NCBI GenBank assembly: GCA_946811695.1 | Contig: OX328128.1 | Coordinates: 80,962,561 to 81,026,560 of the forward strand | Length of the DNA: 64,000 nt | Reading direction: 5' to 3' | Origin: Gonocerus acuteangulatus | Lineage: Eukaryota; Arthropoda; Insecta; Hemiptera; Coreidae | Shown: positions 43,008 through 54,009 of the stretch, one piece after another | Layout: the number at the start of each line of letters is the position of its first letter | Numbering within the stretch: the first letter of the stretch is position 1 | The notes under the pieces: model-generated | What the model was told of the DNA's origin: nothing | Database searches by the model: none | Seen by the model: only the letters and a program-made list of their open reading frames with translations | Position numbers and translations under genes: made by a program

Positions 43008-43640
43008 TTTGGCGGAAACAGCCTGTTGCCTCCTAATCGACTTCTCTCTCTTGGATATTCACCAGAGCATATCTGTGATTGTCCACAAACACCGGTCAGG
43101 GGTGTGCAATTTCCATAATTACGGCATAAATTGGATAAGCCAAATTACGAATAAGCAGTTCAATTGAAATAAATCCTTTATATTAATTAAAGTTTTGTCA
43201 AAGTCTGTATTCAGTAAGTAACAATATGCATTGAGAGTTCTGGTTATGCCTCTTTGTTTTGTTTTTTTAATGAAAGCTCACCATGAACGTACCCTTAGAC
43301 TGACAAAGCTGACTGAATCCAAGCAGAGAAAAGAATTTGGCGGGAACCAGCCTGTTGCCTCCTAATCGACTTCTCTCACTTGGATATTCACCAGAACATA
43401 TCTGTGATTGTCCACAAACACCGGTCAGGGGTGTGCAATTTCCATAATTACGGCATAAATTGGATAAGCCAAATTACGAATAAGCAGTTCAATTGAAATA
43501 AATCCTTTATATTAATTAAAGTTTTGTAAAGGTCTGTATTCAGTCTGTAACAATATGTATTGAGAGTTCAGGTTATGCCTCTTTGTTTTGTCAAAGTCTG
43601 TATTCAGTTAGTAACAATATGTATTGAGAGTTCTGGTTAT
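43008..43640 (+). repeat. Long tandem duplication, about 320 bp, two copies plus a partial third
   Basis: Both copies start with the last 45-bp unit and TTTGGCGGRAACCAGCCTG-like sequence, then TTGCCTCCTAATCGACTTC, ATTACGGCATAAATTGGAT and CTTTATATTAATTAAAG. A third partial copy (GTCTGTATTCAGTTAGTAAC) follows at about 43590-43660. Confidence 0.88.
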
Positions 43641-43972
43641 GCCTCTTTGTTTTGTTTTTAATGAAAGCTAATAAAATTTAGGACAACTTTGTCACTTCAC
43701 ATTTTTGTTTTCCTTTTTCTTTTCTTTTTTTCTTTCTTTTAAGGCTTGTCAACCCCTTGGGTCATTAATGCCTCGAATGTAGTTCTGGACGATGACCTTG
43801 TCACAGGCACATGTATTCAGGAAACACTTTCACAAGGAGCAAATATTTGTTTCTATCTCAGTTGTAAATTATTCATTTTTTTTTTCACAGTTGTTATATT
43901 TATTTAATTTCATAATAAGAAAATTAAATGTTCATTTCGTTTATTTTCAATTTTATCAAATAATGGGATATG

Positions 43973-44310
43973 TCATAGAAATGTAAAATTTATATTTTGG
44001 ATATTAATTTGCTGGATTTCAAGAATTTTTTTTAATTTATTTATATTTGTTGCGCCGTTGCCTAGTATTTCATCCAAATGTACAGGCAGTTGGACTTCAT
44101 CTCTTTCCTTTTTAAATTTTTGGCATTCAGTTAGAATGTGCTTAACGGTTTGAGGGACTCCACAACTCTCACATATGGCCTGTTCCTCTCTACACATCAA
44201 GTGTCTGTGACTCATTCGTGTATGCCCTATGCGCAGTCGAGAGAGCACCACCTCTTCTCTTCTGTTTTCCATGAAGGACGTTTTCCAAGGTCTAACTTCT
44301 CCTCTCTTTG
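43973..44310 (-). pseudogene. I-clade LINE ORF2 C-terminal fragment
   Basis: Minus strand: RGEVRPWKTSFMENRREEVV, LSRLRIGHTRMSHRHLM, CESCGVPQTVKHILTEC and QKFKKERDEVQLPVHLDEIL, then a plausible natural C-terminus. The segment after RNase H in I-clade ORF2, with a CxxC-HxxxxC cluster. It matches 48120-48378. The rest of the element is missing. This frame shows no stop within it. Confidence 0.82.
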
Positions 44311-45930
44311 TTTACAGATGAATACAAACAGACTACTTCCAGTGACCACTAGATTCCTCCGACACCTATTTTGCATCTTATTGCTTTATCGGATTGCACA
44401 AGTAGTTAAATATTCATAGCCCTGACCCTTGATTGGGCTAATTAATTAACCATGCTATTTGCTTTAATAATTAACCCCTTTCTAGTATAAATTTGTTTAA
44501 GTGGCCATTCCGCATCATAAAGCCCCAGGACTTGATTTAGCTTCGGAGTTCTGAGGTTAAGTCCTTCTGGAGTTCAGGTTCTCGAGAACTTTACTCCTTG
44601 GCGCACTCACTCTGCGTTTAACATTACTAAAACTTTACTGTATAAATTTTGTTGAAACACAAATTCCTTCTCCTCATAGTTGCTTTTTGCAAAAACATTT
44701 TCCAAAAGTTTACAAATATAACTGCAATTTAAATCAAACTGCTACGTTAGGGACACTATTATAATGGAATTATATCGATCCTATGAATGTAAACAATTTT
44801 ATTCAAGGGAAAAAATCGCAAAAAAAAAAGTTTGTGGGATTTGTCAGCGAAACGGTTTGTTTTATTATAAAAATATTATAGACAACAATTGTAGATCATA
44901 AAGATATGTACAAAACTTGTCCTCATAATTTCTTTTATTAGATGATCCATTTTTGAGAAAAGGCGATTCCAAAGGTTACTTTAGTTGTATTCTCCATACT
45001 AAGCATTATCTTGTCTAGGTGAAAGTGTCCCTGTTCTTTACCTGTTCCTCTTTCTAAGGACCCAAGCAAAACAACCATCACTGTCATAAAGCTGGAGATG
45101 TTGGGGCATCCAACATTTCTAAAATGACGGGTCTGACATTTGGTAATATTAAACTTGTGTATTTCCAACTTCTGTGTAAGTTGGCTACTGTCGGTTTCCT
45201 GTGCATTAACGGCTCAGTACCGCTTTTATACCAGATTTTCGAGTGGGTGTTCACAATTATCACGATATATCAACAAAAAAAAAAAAGAAAATGTTTATTT
45301 CTAGTAAAAGCTGTCCAAATGAGAAATAGGGTGTACAATTTGCACGCCTCCCTGGCATGGGTGGTGCGCGCAAATCTTGAGCGAGCAAGCTCAGCATCGC
45401 CGGATATGAGTCCCGGCGTGGATTTGGTAAAAGTGGACTGTATGAAATAACGTAAACAAATATTTATGTGAGAGAAATAACTATATTGAATGACACAGGT
45501 TTCCTAGGCTTGAAGAGCGAATGGTGTTAATTTGTTATTTAACAAGATTAATGTTGCCTGAGGATTTTGGTGGGCTGCACGATGTAGCTGATGTGAAAAA
45601 TGTGGAACGCTTCACGATTTTGTGTGTACTCTTCTCGCTCTTCCGCCCTCGCACTCCTGGTCGGAGGTTCGCCTCTACTCCCTCATGGCGTTGTATAGAA
45701 TCTTCTTCGGTAAATGGGTAAGGAGGTTTGGCTGAAGAAAAGCTGTTGAGTGGTGTCAGTGCTCTTCAGCTGCCCAGGACGTACTGCTCTCTGGGCTCGG
45801 TGCATGTACCCTAGCGCTGCGTGCTGCAGTGCTTGCTTGCAGAAGTTCCTGCTTCACGCGCTGGACCGAGAGAGTGCGTGGGGTCTTCGATTGGCGAGCG
45901 ATAGAGTTAGCTCGTAGATCGAACATAGGG
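44311..45930. other. Sequence without a recognised gene, with a GC-richer part
   Basis: Small unrelated ORFs at 44138-44419, 44938-45168, 45124-45450 and 45521-45721 show nothing I recognise. The part at 45640-45910 is richer in G and C than its surroundings, which could be a former exon, UTR or foreign repeat. Confidence 0.35.
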
Positions 45931-45934
45931 ATAG

Positions 45935-46470
45935 TAATGGAACCGCGCTAAAGCTTGCAATGGCAATGTCAATCGCAAAAATAAGGACATACAAATACGC
46001 ATAAAATATTGCTCTTTTGAACGAGATTTTGTATTTTTTGACCTAAAGTTTTAACTGTTTGTTTCCCATTTTAATTGTATTTAACAGTAAAACGAGTATT
46101 TGACTAAAACAAGGTAAGAAAATGTGAAAAACTGTTAGGGTGTGTCCAAGAGCGAACGTTGAGAAGACGCCTTAAATCTATTTTCTCTTTGAAGAAAGAT
46201 CAGACCCCACCAATAACTGCTACTATTCCTTTACTGATAGCACAAGAGAACGGAACCGCGCTAAAATGACGCAGCTCATGTACATGTTTTGTAAGTAACG
46301 GGACGTGATGGAACAAGTTAGGCCATTTTCAAGGTCATATCTTTAACAATTTTCGAGAAAAATGGAAAAAAAAACACACTTTTCTTGAGAGTTTCAATAT
46401 ATTCTTACATATCACGCAACTGGATGGACATTTGTAGAAAATTTACTCAAAAAGTTATCAGATATCTTTT
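45935..46470 (+). repeat. Family A fragments
   Basis: GGAACCGCGCTAAA occurs at about 45939 and again at about 46253. The second is followed by ATGACGCAGCTCATG and GCCATTTTCAAGGTCATATC, then TTTTCGAGAAAAATGG, words of the A interior. Heavily rearranged. Confidence 0.6.
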
Positions 46471-46746
46471 AACTCGGGAAAGGTAATGCTTATCCAAGGG
46501 TTCATTTATGTAGCGCTTCGTCACTGAGACGAAGGTGCTTAATTTTGCTTTAAATGGAGCCATATCATTTTGTAAATGTTACATTGTAATATTATAATCT
46601 TCTCAACAATAAGTTTGACATATTTATCTTTTTACGTTTATTTCAATGATAAAAACTAACACATTTCAATTTTGTTTTGCCAGTTGGGTATGAAGAACTA
46701 TAAGTTATCGCCGTCTATTAAGAGGCTTCGAGATTTTTAGTTTGTA

Positions 46747-47000
46747 CTAGATATGACTGTAAATCAGAAAACTATGTATTCCTGAAATATTCAATATGTT
46801 GTAAAAAATAAAACATAAAGACCAGCGATGAGTCTTACATGCGCAGTTATTATCGGAGCACATTCTGTCGAAAACATTAACTCCACCTTTAGTACTGTTA
46901 TATGCAGTAACAATGTCTGATTTTTGGATTTGGTCCCCTAATGAAGCGTTTTGATGTATACTAGAAACTAGTAACACTGTTTTATCTCCTTTAGTTTCAG
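46747..47000 (-). pseudogene. piggyBac-family transposase, C-terminal catalytic fragment
   Basis: Minus strand: VLLVSSIHQNASLGDQIQ, KSDIVTAYNSTKGGVNVFDR and MCSDNNCACKTHRWSL, then FYNILNISGIHSFLIYSH. YNSTKGGVDxxD is the signature of piggyBac DDE transposases. Here the catalytic Asp is Asn (GGVN), which would inactivate it. The fragment stops at both ends. The C-terminal Cys-rich domain is missing. It is not the same insertion as 715-6125. Confidence 0.88.
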
Positions 47001-47042
47001 AGAATTAAAAAGAAATAAAATGATAATGCATGGGATAAAGTA

Positions 47043-48378
47043 TTGCTTAGATTACTGAGTAACACTCACTGGGGAGGTGATCGAACAAGTATGTTGATGC
47101 TATACCGGTCACTGATCAGATCTAAGCTGGATTATGGATGTATGGCGTATGGGTCAGCGAGCCCTCGTATTCTTCAAATGCTTGATCCCGTACACCATTC
47201 TGGGATAAGAATAGCTACGGGGTCCTTTCGCTCTAGTCCAGCCCCAAGTCTGCTAGTGGATGCTGGAGAATTGCCCCTCAAGTACAGGAGAGAAATTCTA
47301 ACAACGAAATATTATCTATCTGTCAAGTCACAACATCATCATCCTATTAATAACATTATTTTGGAAACTAACTGGGAGAACGATTACATGACCTATAATA
47401 AAGCACCCTTCCCCGCTAGAGCTGAATTGTTTCTATCAAAATTAAATTTAAAATACGAAAAGACTTTAAATTCTTCAACTCTTCAAATTCCGCCTTGGAC
47501 TCTTATACCTCCCCGTATTAACTTAACACTTACTAAATAAATAAAAAAAGAAACTCCGCCATATTTGTACTCTGCAGAGTTAAATAAAATTCAAGCAAGT
47601 ATACCTCCTTCCACGTACATATATACAGATGGATCGAAAAGTGGTAAAGGTGTGGGAGCTGCCGCCCTCTGCGAAGGACGAAAATACTTGTTTTCGCTCT
47701 CACCTCTTTGTTCCAGTTTTTCCGCCGAACTGTTAGCAATTAAGAAAGCATTAAATATTATTCCACCTAGCCATTCTAATGTCATTATTTGTACTGATTC
47801 ATTATCATCTATAATTAGTCTACAGAATATTTACACCCATGATAGTATGATTTCTGACATTTTGTACAGTATTTAAGAATTAAATAAAAAAATGTTCAAA
47901 ATTCATTTCATCTGGATCCCTGGTCATTGTGATATTAAAGAAAATTCAGTAGTTGATGAGCTAGCAAAAAACGCTTCTATAAGCGGTTTTAAATTACCAG
48001 ATATCCCACTCAGTGACATTAATTCTGTAGTTAAGTCTGAAGCAATAAGGATTTGGCAAAGAGAATGGATTCACATGGAATTGGGAGATAAACTCAGGGA
48101 AATTAAAGATGAAGTGAGTAAGTGGACTAGTTCGGAGCGGGATAACAGGAGGGAATCAGTGATCCTCTCAAGATTGCGGGTAGGCCACACAAGACTGACG
48201 CACGGCTATCTCATGGAGAGGGGGGAGCCTCCGGAGTGCGAGGTTTGCGGCGTGCCCCTCACTGTAAAGCATATCCTGACGGAGTGTAGAGCATATGAAG
48301 ACGAGCGAGTTCGACTGAGTCTCCCGATACATCTTAGAGAGTTACTAGGCAATAATTCGGTTCATCTGTCTTACCTTC
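47043..48378 (+). pseudogene. I-clade (Nimb-like) LINE ORF2: RT C-terminus, RNase H and zinc cluster
   Basis: One frame carries the RT thumb region (LYRSLIRSKLDYGCMAYGSA, LDPVHHSGIRIATGSFRSSP), RNase H (YTDGSKSGKGVGAA, then SAELLAIKKAL, ICTDSLSSI and WIPGHCDIKENSVVDELAK, so the D-E-D-D residues and the His are all present) and the C-terminal cluster CEVCGVPLTVKHILTEC. Two TAA codons (47538-47540, 47874-47876) break the frame. An A element interrupts it after HLSYL at 48378. The RT catalytic core upstream is missing. Confidence 0.9.
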
Positions 48379-48513
48379 TAGCGCGGTTCCTCCCTCCCCC
48401 ATAGGGAGGAACCCCGCTTATAGGGTTGATACAATGAAAAAATCCGGAAGTGCCGACTAGAAAATTTCGCGTTTCAGAACCCCTAGAGACCGAAAATAAC
48501 GGTGGTTCAAATT

Positions 48514-48596
<83 letters not shown>

Positions 48597-49797
48597 CTGT
48601 TCGCTCTCTAGATAGAAGACGAATGGTCCGATTTTGATGAAATTTGGTACAAAAATCCTTCGTCCAATTTGAAAGGTCAAGTTCGTTAACCAGCAAAATC
48701 CGCCTACTGGAAGATGGCGTTTGGGGCGAAATTCGCGCAAACAAAATCGTAACGCTTACGTTTTTGAGTTCATAAGCTTGTAAGTACTCGTTTTATATGA
48801 TTCCTGGGCTAGGAAAACGAATGAAACCATTTTGAAGGCGATTGCTTTAACCGTTTTCGAGAAAATTGGAAAAATAGTTTTTGAATACCGTTTTTGGTTT
48901 GGGTACTTAGAATTACGGGATTCAGTTGAAACTTTATCTGCATGTTCTACTTTCATTAAAACTAATATGTTGAAAGTTTTGTTACGTTTGGAGTTAAGGA
49001 AGGGTTAGAATAAAATATTTTATGAACAGACATGAAAAGTTTTGGGAAGTTCGTATACTTTCATTAATATCTCGAACACGGTTGGGAAATCGTGGTAAGT
49101 GGATAGAAACTATTTGAAAGCTTACTAAATTCTCTACAAAAAAGATTCTAAAACTATTTTTAATTAGGTTATGTCAATCGAAGAAATAAGTGCTTAAAAC
49201 TTCAAATACGTCTGTTTTTTTCTTATGAACGGGTTTTTGTCGTTCATGTTGTAATTTTTGTCTCATTCCCTTCGTTTTTTATTGCTTTTTATTTTTGTAA
49301 TTTCTTATGTTGCGAAAATTTTGTGTGTAAAACAGGATATGAAAAATGAGGCCAATTTTCTGTTGCTAGAAATAATATAAATTTTGGGAACTTTCATTAA
49401 TATCTCGAAAACTGTTGAGAATTTTGGTAAACGGAAGAATACCATTAGAAAGCTTATTAAATGCTCTACATAAAAGGTTCTAATGAAAGTTTTGATTAGG
49501 CGATGTCAATCGGAGAAATAAGAGCTTAAAAATTTAAAGTAATTGATTTCGCTTATTCGAAGTGTTCTCTTTGTCTGTATTTTATTCCTTGTTATTTTTT
49601 AATTGCTTATAGTTGGATAATGTATTCGAAAATAAAACAGGTTAAGTAAAATAACAAAAACAATTTATTGTTAGAAATATAGAGTTCCAAGATTCCAAGA
49701 CCTTGTAACTAGCGGGACGGTTTCTAGTGTTGCCGACCCTTCCAGGTAAGATTGTATATCCTACCTTTCAAGACTGGTGGAACCAAAATATAACTGT

Positions 49798-49957
49798 CAG
49801 GGTTCGGTCACTGCTACTTAATAAAACTACATTTTATCGTGAAAATGGTTTTATTGTGCCGACGTTTCGGCTTGAACTTCAAGCCTTCATCAGGGCTGTA
49901 AATACAAGTAGGACATATTTAACACTAATATATACACATATCTATGTAAATATACCT

Positions 49958-50011
<54 letters not shown>

Positions 50012-50134
50012 TAATATATATATTTATATATATGCATATACACATACACATATACACGCACACATATGTACATATATATGCCCACATACATACACATATC
50101 GGGTATGTATTATTAAGTAGCAGTGACCTAACCC
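49798..50134. mobile_element. Inverted-repeat element with hammerhead motif
   Basis: Ends GGGTTCGGTCACTGCTACTT and, on the other strand, GGGTTAGGTCACTGCTACTT. It holds a hammerhead-like motif (49856-49900), an (AT)n tract (about 49963-50008) and CATATACAC-rich DNA. Family A copy 6 lacks it at the corresponding place. The ends suggest a Penelope-derived, non-autonomous element. No RT is present. Confidence 0.75.
49856..49900 (-). ncRNA. Hammerhead ribozyme-like motif
   Basis: Minus strand: GCC before CTGATGA (49887-49893 complement), a strong stem II GGCTTG/CAAGCC, GAAA, ACGT as minimal stem III and GTC, then GGC pairing back to GCC as the start of stem I. All conserved core positions are present. 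The best match to the CUGAUGA consensus in the window. Confidence 0.75.
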
Positions 50135-50269
50135 GGACAATCCCTACCTTGCATCATCAACGGTCAACGATCTCCTCTCAACAAAATAATAACTGCTTCT
50201 ATTTTAATCTTTCGAAATTAGACTAGGGATAAGAACGGAACCGCGCTAAGATGAGGCAGTTCCTGCGAG

Positions 50270-50320
50270 TCGGACTTTTTTTCTTTTCTTGATAAAACAA
50301 ATTTGAAAAACAAAATTTAG
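50270..50320 (+). pseudogene. Severed C-terminal codons of the I-clade ORF2
   Basis: Directly after family A copy 4 the sequence reads FSFLDKTNLKNKI and a TAG stop. A short Phe-Leu-x(4)-Leu-x-Asn-x-Ile end is common for I-clade ORF2 proteins, so these are likely the natural last codons, now about 1.9 kb from the rest. Confidence 0.65.
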
Positions 50321-50600
50321 CGTTGGGTTTAACTGTACTTTATCATAAAGTCAAATCATTTACCTAATGAACGATTTTTATAAAGTGTATTGGCTTTTTA
50401 AATAAATTCCTATAAACATTTCCACTTAATATTCTCTAAATATATGTAGAACTAAATATTTATGTAATTAATAACTAATTTTCTAATGCTAGCCTAAAAA
50501 ATATTATTCTCTTAAAAAAAGAACTGTATTCTATTATTAATTGATTAACTTTAAATTATTAATACATTAACTATCCAAAATTTCGTTAAACATATTTTTT
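50321..50600. other. AT-rich 3' flank of the LINE
   Basis: Probably includes the LINE 3' UTR, but the end is not visible. Confidence 0.35.
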
Positions 50601-50613
50601 GTTTTAACTGTCG

Positions 50614-50994
50614 GTGGCGTTCGGGGCGCGTGGGTCGGCGGGAGCGATGGGCTTGGTTGGGGTTGAGGACGAGCCCCAACCCCATGCGGTCTGTGAAGGT
50701 TTGGTTGCCCTGGCACCAGCAAGCACATGTTCTATCATAGACCTAGCAGCCAGTCACCAGATGCGGGCCACTAAGGTAGAACTGGCACGGGGGACTCTCC
50801 TCGACCTTGGCTGGGTCCGCCTCCCGCTGGCCGTCGGGCTCTGTTTCCGCTTTCGATACTACAAACGGACCGACCAGGAGGCACAAATGACCCAATCGTG
50901 GTTGACTGGCCTTTAAACTACAATGAAAAAAACAAGCATCGACGAGTGCTACCTTTCCCGGGTTCCTATGCAATTTCTGCTTGAGCGATCTCAT
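50614..50994. other. GC-rich island with overlapping unassigned ORFs
   Basis: The composition differs sharply from the AT-rich flanks. Overlapping ORFs of 100 codons (plus, 50614-50916) and 83 codons (minus, 50743-50994, with HLCLLVGPFVVSKAETEPDG) are open. I recognise neither. It may be an exon, a retroposed fragment or an unrelated insertion. No duplication or poly-A is evident. Confidence 0.3.
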
Positions 50995-51226
50995 TCGGAG
51001 AAATTTGTGCTTAAGATTCGAAAGGGCTTGTCGTGTTATTTCGAAAGGTTATTAGTTTGCACTAGTTTTAAACTGTTTTATTTTTATTCCATTTTATAGT
51101 AAGAAGAGTATTCTCTAAAAACATGGCAAGTACATCAGAGATCTATTGAAAATAGAGTTGTCTTAGAGCAAAGTTGAAGATTGATTCTAAGATTTTGCAC
51201 TACTTTGGGATTGAATTTCACATTTT

Positions 51227-51532
51227 AGCGCGGTTCCACCCTCCCTCCTTAGGGAGGAACCCCGCTATTAATTTTGACCTCACGACGCAATCCGGAAGTG
51301 CAGACTGGAATATTTTACGCCTAATTTGAAAGATCAAGTTCGTTAACCAGCAGAATCCGTCCACCGTAACATGGTTTTAGGAGAGAAATTCGCACGAAAA
51401 AAATCGTTACGCTTACGTCATATGCTTGCAACTATTCGTTTCATATGCTTCTTCGCCTAGGAAAACGAATGAAACCATTTTTAATTAACCGATTTGAGAA
51501 AAATGGAAACATAGTTGTCGAATAAAGTTTTT

Positions 51533-51612
<80 letters not shown>

Positions 51613-51785
51613 ATAGATCGATGAAAATTTGAAGTACCTAATTTTCCAAATATTCTATAATAAGTGCAACGTTTTTTTCTTTCTGGAAGTTCTAAATATA
51701 AACTTGAACTGAAGAAACGAAACCTGAACTGGAAGCTATATCGTTGAAAGGCCCTGTAGTTTTCCTCTGAGGAAAGGCCTTACTG
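51227..51785 (-). mobile_element. Family A element, copy 5, diverged
   Basis: Starts with the hairpin TTTTAGCGCGGTTCCACCCT, GGGAGGAACCCCGC, then GTTCGTTAACCAGCA and GGAAAACGAATGAAACCATT. The order of blocks is changed: the AT tract (51537-51603) lies after the blocks that normally follow it. The head is not recognised. Confidence 0.65.
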
Positions 51786-52470
51786 ATACACCCAATTAAG
51801 CTCTTCAAAAGAGTCTACAAATTGCTTATCGCTCTTTAAGCTTGGCTTATGTGTGGCAGCTGTTAATGACATCATTATCTCTAGATGAATGAAGGATATT
51901 TGGAAAGTAACGTGGGACGCCTGTATTAAAGTTCGAAGCTCCCCGCCATTTTCTTCCCGGGTTTTCTTGAAGAAAGAGAAACTTGGTAGAATGCTTTATA
52001 AGAGTTACTCAAGAAAAGTCTTAGTCAAGACTTGATATTTGGGTCAGGGGGTCTTTGGTCGGGGTCTTTGTTTGTGAAGGACATTGTGCTTTTCGACCCA
52101 CAAACTCAGCCAACCACCACCATATGGGATCTGGTATCTTCACCACTTCTAGCTTCTTCCTTCTGGGCGAAAGCTTAAAGTCTTAGAGGATCAATAAAGA
52201 GGGAAAAAATTCTGGTTTTAGTCTTCATGCGTTTCAGGACCTTTTGAAGAAAGTGTGAATCACATTGTTTACAGTCCCCTATTCATATAAGTTACTTATC
52301 TACTTTATATTTGTCAAATATCACTAACTCACTGACCTATTATCGCCCAGACCAAATCACTTAACAGAAATTTTTTTAATTTGTCTCGGACACTCCCTTT
52401 AGAATATAAACAGCCATTAAGAAAGGTTTTTTGATATTCAAATATTTTAGTATTTTTAGAGGGAGCACGC
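51786..52470. other. Sequence without a recognised gene
   Basis: Nothing recognised. Confidence 0.35.
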
Positions 52471-52476
52471 AAGCAG

Positions 52477-52477
<1 letters not shown>

Positions 52478-52548
<71 letters not shown>

Positions 52549-52922
52549 TCTGGCTGTTTATCTGTTTGTGGGTTTGTTCCTTATACAAACTTACACCGTT
52601 CGACTGATTTTGACCAAACACACAGGTAGATCTTGATCTGGAGAGTGTCGTAGGCTAGGTCAAAAACGTCTACGAGCTGTCTGTCTCTCTGTTTGTTTCT
52701 TATACAAATCCACACCCTTTGACCGATTTTGACCAAACGTGGCACACAGGTAGATCTTGACACGGGGAGATTCCTAGGCTAGGTTAAAATCGAAACAAAG
52801 AACCCAAATAGTTACATATTTGCGTTATTAGATTTTAATATTAATTATTTGGTTTCTAATTTATTTTTGCTTTTAAAGATGCAGAAAGTAGGTGTAGCAT
52901 AGCACGCCAGGTAACAGCTAGT
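52478..52922 (+). mobile_element. Family C, Helitron-like 3' part
   Basis: An (AT)n tract (52478-52541) is followed by two units with TTTGTTCCTTATACAAA, TGACCGATTTTGACCAAAC and TAGATCTTGATCTGGAGAGT, then GTAGCATAGCACGCCAGGTA and ACAGCTAG, followed by T. The CTAG-T end fits the Helitron rule (CTRR, insertion between A and T). The 5' part is missing. The same units are at 30690-31130. Confidence 0.7.
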
Positions 52923-53373
52923 ATTACATAAATTGGATGCGAATGTTGTGAGTATTTTAGGGCAAAATACTACTACCTTATTAGGAAGCCAACGTTAGCC
53001 CTAAATTAGGGAGGAAGTTGGAATCTGCGGAATGTTAGGGAATTCCTGCTCCTTTGTAGTAGTAGACAGAATGGGGACAGGTTTGATAAGGTAGGCCTCT
53101 TATCAATAATTCATGTACTAGTTTCTGGGAGGTTACAGGTCAAGGGATCGGGTCAATGGTTCGGGTAATATATCGCAAGTCAGGATTCATTCACTGAACC
53201 GGATCATCTAAAGATCTTAGCGCATTCAACTGCTGTCAGTTGTCAACGTCATGATTTTATCTGATGATTTTGGTACTACACAGCAGCCCATGTGTCTATG
53301 ATCTAGCAGGTGTTTGCGCGTATGTATGTGGGTGGCTATTTACGTCTGTTGGGACAATAATAATTACCAATCA

Positions 53374-53375
<2 letters not shown>
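52923..53375. other. Sequence without a recognised gene
   Basis: Nothing recognised. An A run of about 32 bases follows (53376-53407). Confidence 0.35.
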
Positions 53376-53409
<34 letters not shown>

Positions 53410-53511
53410 TGATATCAACGTTGTCCACAGCCCCATGAGAAGAGGACGAACTGATTCCGTTGAAAGTTACCATATTTATCTCTCGCAACATGTAGTTGTA
53501 ATATCATAATC

Positions 53512-53677
53512 GGGATTGGCCAAGTAGTTGTTCCAAGAGGGAACAATACCAGAAATGAGGAGTTTTTGGTGGGTGAGAGTCCCACACACTGGATTGGCCA
53601 AGTAGTTGCTCCAAGAGGGAACAATACCAGAAATGAGGGGTTTTTGGTGGGTGAGAGTCCCACACACTGGGGATTTG
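53512..53677 (+). repeat. 81-bp tandem duplication, two copies
   Basis: Units read GGGATTGGCCAAGTAGTTGT, GAGGGAACAATACCAGAAAT and TTTGGTGGGTGAGAGTCCCA. They differ at a few bases. A runs at 53376-53407 and 53724-53748 frame the region. The ORFs here on both strands reflect the duplication. Confidence 0.88.
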
Positions 53678-53947
53678 CTCGTGGCAAGAACCCTGAAGGC
53701 CTTGTAGGTTTCCCCCTCATTGCAAAAAAAAAAAAAAAAAAAAAAAAATATCATGATCGAACTCTGCCTATTACCACGCTGGTTATTGTACACAGTCAAC
53801 AATTTACAGGCCACTTTTCCTAAAAAAAAAAAAAATCATGGAAAAGTGAGTTGGACAACCGCCTTTTGGAAGTTGTATTTTTGCGGGACCTGTTGAAGGA
53901 ATACTCTTCTGCAAAATAGATGTTTAGGAACGGTGGTAATATATAAA

Positions 53948-54005
53948 TACCCCGGCGCTAACGGCCTAGATGGTGATGTGACGTAAAGAAAAAGAAAAAA
54001 AAAAG
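53948..54005 (+). repeat. SINE tail fragment
   Basis: GGCGCTAACGGCCTAGATGG and TGATGTGACGTAAAG followed by an A-rich end. Same family tail as 32700-32745. The head is absent. Confidence 0.75.
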
Positions 54006-54009
54006 TTGA

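Larger units (their letters stand above)
48379..50281 (-). mobile_element. Family A element, copy 4, inserted in the LINE ORF2
   Basis: The hairpin end at the left (AGCGCGGTTCCTCCCTCCCC), then AT tract (48515-48593), conserved blocks, a second partial copy of one internal block (49380-49560 repeats 49050-49200) and the head GCGAGTCGGACTTTTTTT at the right. It splits the last codons from the I-clade ORF2 and carries a nested hammerhead-bearing element at 49798-50134. Confidence 0.9.

Noticed and set aside
53512..53814. ORFs of 101 and 112 codons with internal duplication
   Set aside because: Produced by the 81-bp tandem duplication; both strands are open.
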